A DNA stretch of 40,795 nucleotides. Source: Parasitella parasitica (taxonomy: Eukaryota > Mucoromycota > Mucoromycetes > Mucorales > Mucoraceae). The number at the start of each line of letters is the position of its first letter. Positions within the stretch are counted from its first letter, which is position 1. Made by a program: the position numbers and the translations under genes. The notes beneath the pieces were generated by a model. That model saw nothing but the letters and a program-made list of their open reading frames with translations, had not been told where the DNA came from and did no database searches. The stretch lies in NCBI GenBank assembly GCA_025201805.1, contig MU619350.1:42271-83065 (forward strand), written 5' to 3'. Shown piece by piece: positions 36,807-40,795 of this stretch.

Positions 36807-36878
36807 TAAAGTTGATGTTCTTCACGCAAAAGAAGTAAAATAAGATAGAAAACAAAAAAAAAATCGACATCAACTTTA
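36807..36878. repeat. 12-bp inverted repeat, 48-nt loop
   Basis: TAAAGTTGATGT at 36807-36818 is the exact reverse complement of ACATCAACTTTA at 36867-36878. Confidence 0.75.
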
Positions 36879-37351
36879 CACTCCAAAGTATCTATTAGCT
36901 GGAAACAAGCTTTGTAACTGCAGACAGACAGGCATTGAAAATCCTTCAAGGCTGACTATGAGCTTATTTTGCTAGGACTTTTGATGCCTTTTTTGGGGGG
37001 TTAGGAGAGGATTCACGAGACCAAAATCACATCAAATTGCTTCCTAGAGTTTGTAGTATCTATCTAATGCACTTTTCTGAGAAAAAATGGGTGATGAAAA
37101 ATCAATCAATTTCCATCAATTTTGCATGAGGGTCTACAAGAAAAATTTCAACAAAAACACTTGATCTCAAATTTGAGGGCAAAAACGAGGTTTTTTGTTA
37201 TGGTATATATTAGTTGAAAATGACCCAAATGACCCCAATATTTCTACAGAGCTGCCATTTCAAGAGCTGATTATGCAAAATATGAAACGTTACCCAGAAA
37301 ACTGCTTTTTCTAAAATTGGTAATCTCTCGGAATTTTCTGTGACAATTTTG

Positions 37352-37463
37352 TCTAAACACTATACAATTAGACACACTATTCAGCACTCTACAGATTATA
37401 TATAGTAACGGTAGGACATTACATTAATAAATTTTGGATGCATTGCTGAAAATAGTGTTTAGA
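37352..37463. repeat. Nested inverted repeat
   Basis: TCTAAACACTAT at 37352-37363 is the reverse complement of 37452-37463. Inside it, TTCAGCA at 37380-37386 pairs with TGCTGAA at 37444-37450. Confidence 0.7.
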
Positions 37464-37696
37464 TGTGTAAAAACTGGCCGTGGTAGAAAAAAAAAAAAAA
37501 AAAAGTTGGCGGTATCTCAATACGGTGTGAGCGATTTTGAGTTCCCATGCTGGGATAGTCAAAAATGGCACAACAGACAATGGACGTGAATCCTTGATCT
37601 CTAGGCGGTTGTAACGTTTTCTCTTCGCAAGATATATTTTACAATTTAATAGATTAATAATTATAAGATAAACGTACTGTGTATTTTTTTTTTTGG

Positions 37697-39315
37697 TTAT
37701 TTTTTAGTGATTTCTAATGCTTTTTCATCGTCCTCGTAATCTTCGTCCACAGGAGTTGAGTCTCCACTGAAACTGAACTCATCATTTTGATTACTATTGC
37801 TACTCTTGATTTCATCCTTGAGTATCCAAGACATAAGTCCTCGGATTGAAGGTCGCACCATATACTTGTCTTTATAGACTGTACTGACGACCACCATGAT
37901 AGATGCTGCAAATACCAAGTTTTCTGCAGTTGCTGCAACTTTATGCTCCCACCATCTTCCTTTTTGATGAGGGCTCAGGATGCGCTCAGTGAAAGAAAAT
38001 AACGCTCTAGGAACTACATAGAGAGTCATCTCTCCACGACGATGCTTGCTCTCTACCAACAAGGAGAGACCACAAAGCATTGCACCCATCAAAGGGCCTA
38101 GCGTATCATCGAGACGGGTTTGATTTACTCCCAACACTTGGTGGCCTATTCTTGTCCTTACCAGACAAATGCTGTACCAAATGATGGCAATATAGGTGCC
38201 CAGGAATGTAGAAGATCTAACTGACGCTAATAGAATATGAAGGACTGAGCTTGCAGGACTTTGTAGCAGACGAGATGTCCTAAAAAATAGAGGAGGGGCC
38301 AAATGCACAGAGAGGTAAACCTATTGACACAATAAATAAATAAACAATGGTGGGTGTCTTGATGCGTTGTTTTGCTGCTTACAGGAAAAATTTTTATGAA
38401 ACCTTTATAGAATCGATTTAGCGCATTCACTTCGCAACCATACGGGTTCCCTTCATGGATCACTGAACAATCAATTCGACCAGACACAGGATCGCCGTAG
38501 GATCTCGGCAAACCTAGTTTGGTGCAGTAATCACCCAATACGTGACCCAAACCTGTATCTTTCTAGAAACATTATATAAATACAAAAAATGCATCTCCCC
38601 AGGGCAATGTATAAGTCTACTCACGCCATAAACCCAATCGCCTTGTCTAATTGCTCGAAGAGCCTTTAGCAGTCTATCGTCAATACCTGACATGTTTGTA
38701 ATCCAGCCTGCATAAGATCTAATGACTCTAGGAGATCAATGCTAATGCAAGGTACCGACACAAATATGACGCCTACCTGGGTAGTCTCTCAGGTTCGTAG
38801 AACCACGAGAAAATGATCTCTGTACTTGCCAGCATAAATATGGCTATATTGCCATACTCTAATGTCCATTCTGGTACTTTTTGTCTCACCTTTGAAGAAG
38901 CATAGATCTTGTGAGCAAAGACGTCAAAAGCACGCACTAGCACAAAGAAGGTCAAATCCAACGTTTTAATGTTGGGATATAGACGTCGGATCGACCAGAC
39001 ACTGATCAAGGCAGACCAGAATATAGCAGCCTTTTGAGATAAAACCTCCTTCTTCTTGTTGAATGCATGACGCAAAAACCTTTGCCCACCAAACGATGCA
39101 GCAACGAGCAATGGGAATCCATTTTCTGTGATACTTTTCTTTAACAATCGAGGCAAAATAGTGAAAATTGCTTTTTGAATTGCGCTTGATTTATTCTTTT
39201 TATCGAGGAGAACTTTAATAATAACCGAGAATAACGCTGGTGCTGTTGTGAAAGTCCAGCCTACACCATAAGCGCGTAACATAGTCTTCAATGCAGGCTT
39301 TAGATCATCATTCAT
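37697..39315 (-). CDS. TMEM135: TMEM135-like integral membrane protein
   Basis: Minus-strand exons 39315-38777, 38727-38625, 38562-38383 and 38320-37697, in phase, 481 residues, matching fungal TMEM135 homologues (Tim17-like superfamily, linked to peroxisomes, mitochondria and lipid metabolism in animals). The first exon has several hydrophobic segments (FTTAPALFSVIIKVLL, FPLLVAASFGGQRFL). The third contains the cysteine-bearing block CSVIHEGNPYGCEVNALNRF, comparable to the C-x-H-P...C motif of the family. The fourth has more membrane segments and an acidic tail ending ALEITKK. The start at 39315 is chosen as the first ATG giving a normal N-terminus; the frame is open upstream but reads a Phe-rich artefact of A runs. 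Only 135 bp from the end of CAF16, same strand. Confidence 0.78.
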
Positions 39316-39450
39316 TCTGCAAAAAAAAAAAAAAAAAGTAGAGGGAGGAAAAAACGAAATAACACTAAAAAAAAACAAAAAAAAAAAGGAGTGGGAATTG
39401 TATAAAAATACTCTTTGGTAGCAGGTTACGCATAAACATATGAAAATTAG

Positions 39451-40483
39451 TTAACGTTTCCAATAATTGTAGAACTTGTCGCCATTCTTTTTCATATTTT
39501 CGCTCATTTCATCCCATTTGGAGTGGGGTAATCCAGTATCTGGATCAATCGATTTGATGTTACGGAGTCTGTCCCTGTCATCCCGGAGCCATTGCAAGCA
39601 AAGCGACGTAAAGGGCGAATCGACACGCATTTTGGCTTTATGGAGCTCTTTGATCGCATCAAACTCGGGAAAGTTGGATACCTCATTCAAAGAGAGACAT
39701 TTGCCGTCAGCAACATGAGCAACGTGTGTTGCCCAATCGCCTATCCCATCAAATATGTGTGTAGCGTAGACCTGCGTTGTCCCCACCCCCCGTTCGTAAG
39801 GATTTTAGAATTGGAGTCTGATATTGACTAATGTAAAATGGACTTACAATAGTGCACCCTCTTTCCTCTGTCTCCACTCGCAGAAAGTTTAAAAAATCAG
39901 CTCTAGCGAGCACATCCAGGTCCACAGTGACTTCATCGAGTAGTAACAACTCCCAGGGATGCAATAATCCCATCACCAGTTGAACACGGCGACGCTGGCC
40001 ATCAGAAATTTGGTGCATACGCCACTTTGTATCCACATCCAATACGTTTAGCAATAATTCAGTGCGTTCGGGCCAGCGGTGGCTACCCATACTCTTGAGC
40101 AAATAGTCTACTGATAGGTCTGACTTTACAACAGGATTGTTTGCCCATTCAGTGCCCAAATAAGTAACACCCTAACAAATTGAATGTATCCAAAAGATGT
40201 GTTGGTATATGCACGAGACTCTATGCCTCAAGAGACTTACTACTGGAGCATCTACAAAGGCATCCTGACCGAGAACTTTGATGGCGCCAGGAATCATTCG
40301 CTTGCCAGCCAAAATACGCAACAGTGTCGTTTTTCCTGCGCCATTAGCACCAACTAAAATACAGCGGTTGCCGGCATCAAGTTTCAAATTCAAGTGATCG
40401 ATGATCGGAGGTCCACCATACGTGAAAAAGAGGTCAGAGACGTCAATCGAATGTTCATAATTCTTGTTAAATTTGTTGGGCAT
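39451..40483 (-). CDS. CAF16: CCR4-associated factor 16 (CAF16), soluble ABC ATPase
   Basis: ABC-type ATPase without membrane segments, described in yeast as a Ccr4-Not-associated regulator of transcription. Minus-strand exons 40483-40241, 40171-39848 and 39771-39451, all phase 0, 295 residues (yeast 289). Walker A is [16 protein letters not shown]. The signature reads [11 protein letters not shown], with Asp in place of the usual second Gly, as I recall for this family. Walker B is [13 protein letters not shown], and VYATHIFDG contains the switch His. The C-terminal tail ends KFYNYWKR. Confidence 0.93.
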
Positions 40484-40795
40484 GATTGAAATGATAGATA
40501 AAAGGAAAGAAAGATATAAAAAAAAAGAGGTTGAAAAAAAACGGCAATCATCGCTTTACTTCAAGTCCATCGGAAATCGGTGATTGATGCGATGATGTTG
40601 AAATGCTGAACCCAGATGTCTCACATTTTATAACAATGACTATATTAATACTTTGGTCTGTGTCATATGATAAAGACATTGTAGTCTCTTCGCAATGGCT
40701 AGTTGAGCTTTGAGAAAGCTTCTCGCTACAGTTTTTAAAAATCCTAGTTTAGTTGATACTAAAAAAAAATGAAATTGTTTAATTCAATTTTACAA
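40484..40795. other. Right edge, CAF16 upstream region
   Basis: 312 bp of AT-rich DNA upstream of the minus-strand CAF16 gene. No ORF or recognisable element beyond A runs. Confidence 0.5.

Larger units (their letters stand above)
35980..37696. other. Long gene-poor region with inverted repeats
   Basis: 1.7 kb with no credible ORF. It contains the (GA)n at 36022-36048, a 12-bp inverted repeat (36807-36818 and 36867-36878), and a second nested inverted repeat at 37352-37463. An A run is near 37487-37504. The left end should be the zinc-finger promoter, the right end the 3' region of the TMEM135-like gene. Confidence 0.6.

Overview
The window is a stretch of fungal nuclear genome, most likely from an early-diverging filamentous fungus of the Mucoromycota (Mucorales-like). 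The evidence is AT-rich, gene-dense DNA with many very short (about 47-100 nt) GT-AG introns, fungal versions of eukaryotic core genes, a canonical Dicer, and decayed non-LTR retrotransposon pieces resembling Mucorales LINEs. The assignment to order is an inference. Two runs of 10 Ns sit in homopolymers, at 11224-11233 and 23831-23840, so the window is a draft scaffold.

Layout, left to right. 340-700: decayed LINE tail on the minus strand. 1061-1837 (-): ARPC4, Arp2/3 complex. 2428-3705 (+): a secreted Ala/Ser-repeat protein with five Lys-Arg (Kex2-type) sites. 3888-4605 (-): a divergent peroxiredoxin-fold protein. 4701-5033 (+): a degenerate SWIM-like fragment. 5433-7604 (-): UBA2, the SUMO E1 subunit. 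8094-10252 (+): LETM1/Mdm38. 10604-11163 (+): peroxiredoxin 5/Ahp1 type. 11494-12150 (+): Mpp6, an RNA exosome cofactor. 13524-17885 (+): SEC8, exocyst, 19 exons. 18008-23113 (+): Dicer, complete. 23255-23748 (+): COX6. 24179-26525 (+): m-AAA protease (Afg3/Yta12). 27117-27455 (-): small unknown ORF. 27880-28740 (-): second decayed LINE reverse transcriptase. 29679-34713 (+): NTE1 phospholipase. 35338-35979 (-): single C2H2 zinc-finger protein. 35980-37696: long gene-poor stretch with inverted repeats. 37697-39315 (-): TMEM135-like membrane protein. 39451-40483 (-): CAF16 ABC ATPase.

The genes do not form one pathway. Most are single-copy housekeeping genes: three mitochondrial (LETM1, COX6, m-AAA), cytoskeleton and secretion (ARPC4, SEC8), SUMO, RNA processing and silencing (Mpp6, Dicer), and lipid homeostasis (NTE1). 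Exon models were built by hand from reading frame, GT-AG sites and remembered family sequences. Most joins keep phase exactly and give family-typical lengths: ARPC4 169 aa, Mpp6 160 aa, CAF16 295 aa. The most novel-looking elements are the Kex2-site repeat precursor at 2428-3705, the peroxiredoxin-fold protein that has lost its active-site motif at 3888-4605, and the two genes whose first coding exon is only the ATG.
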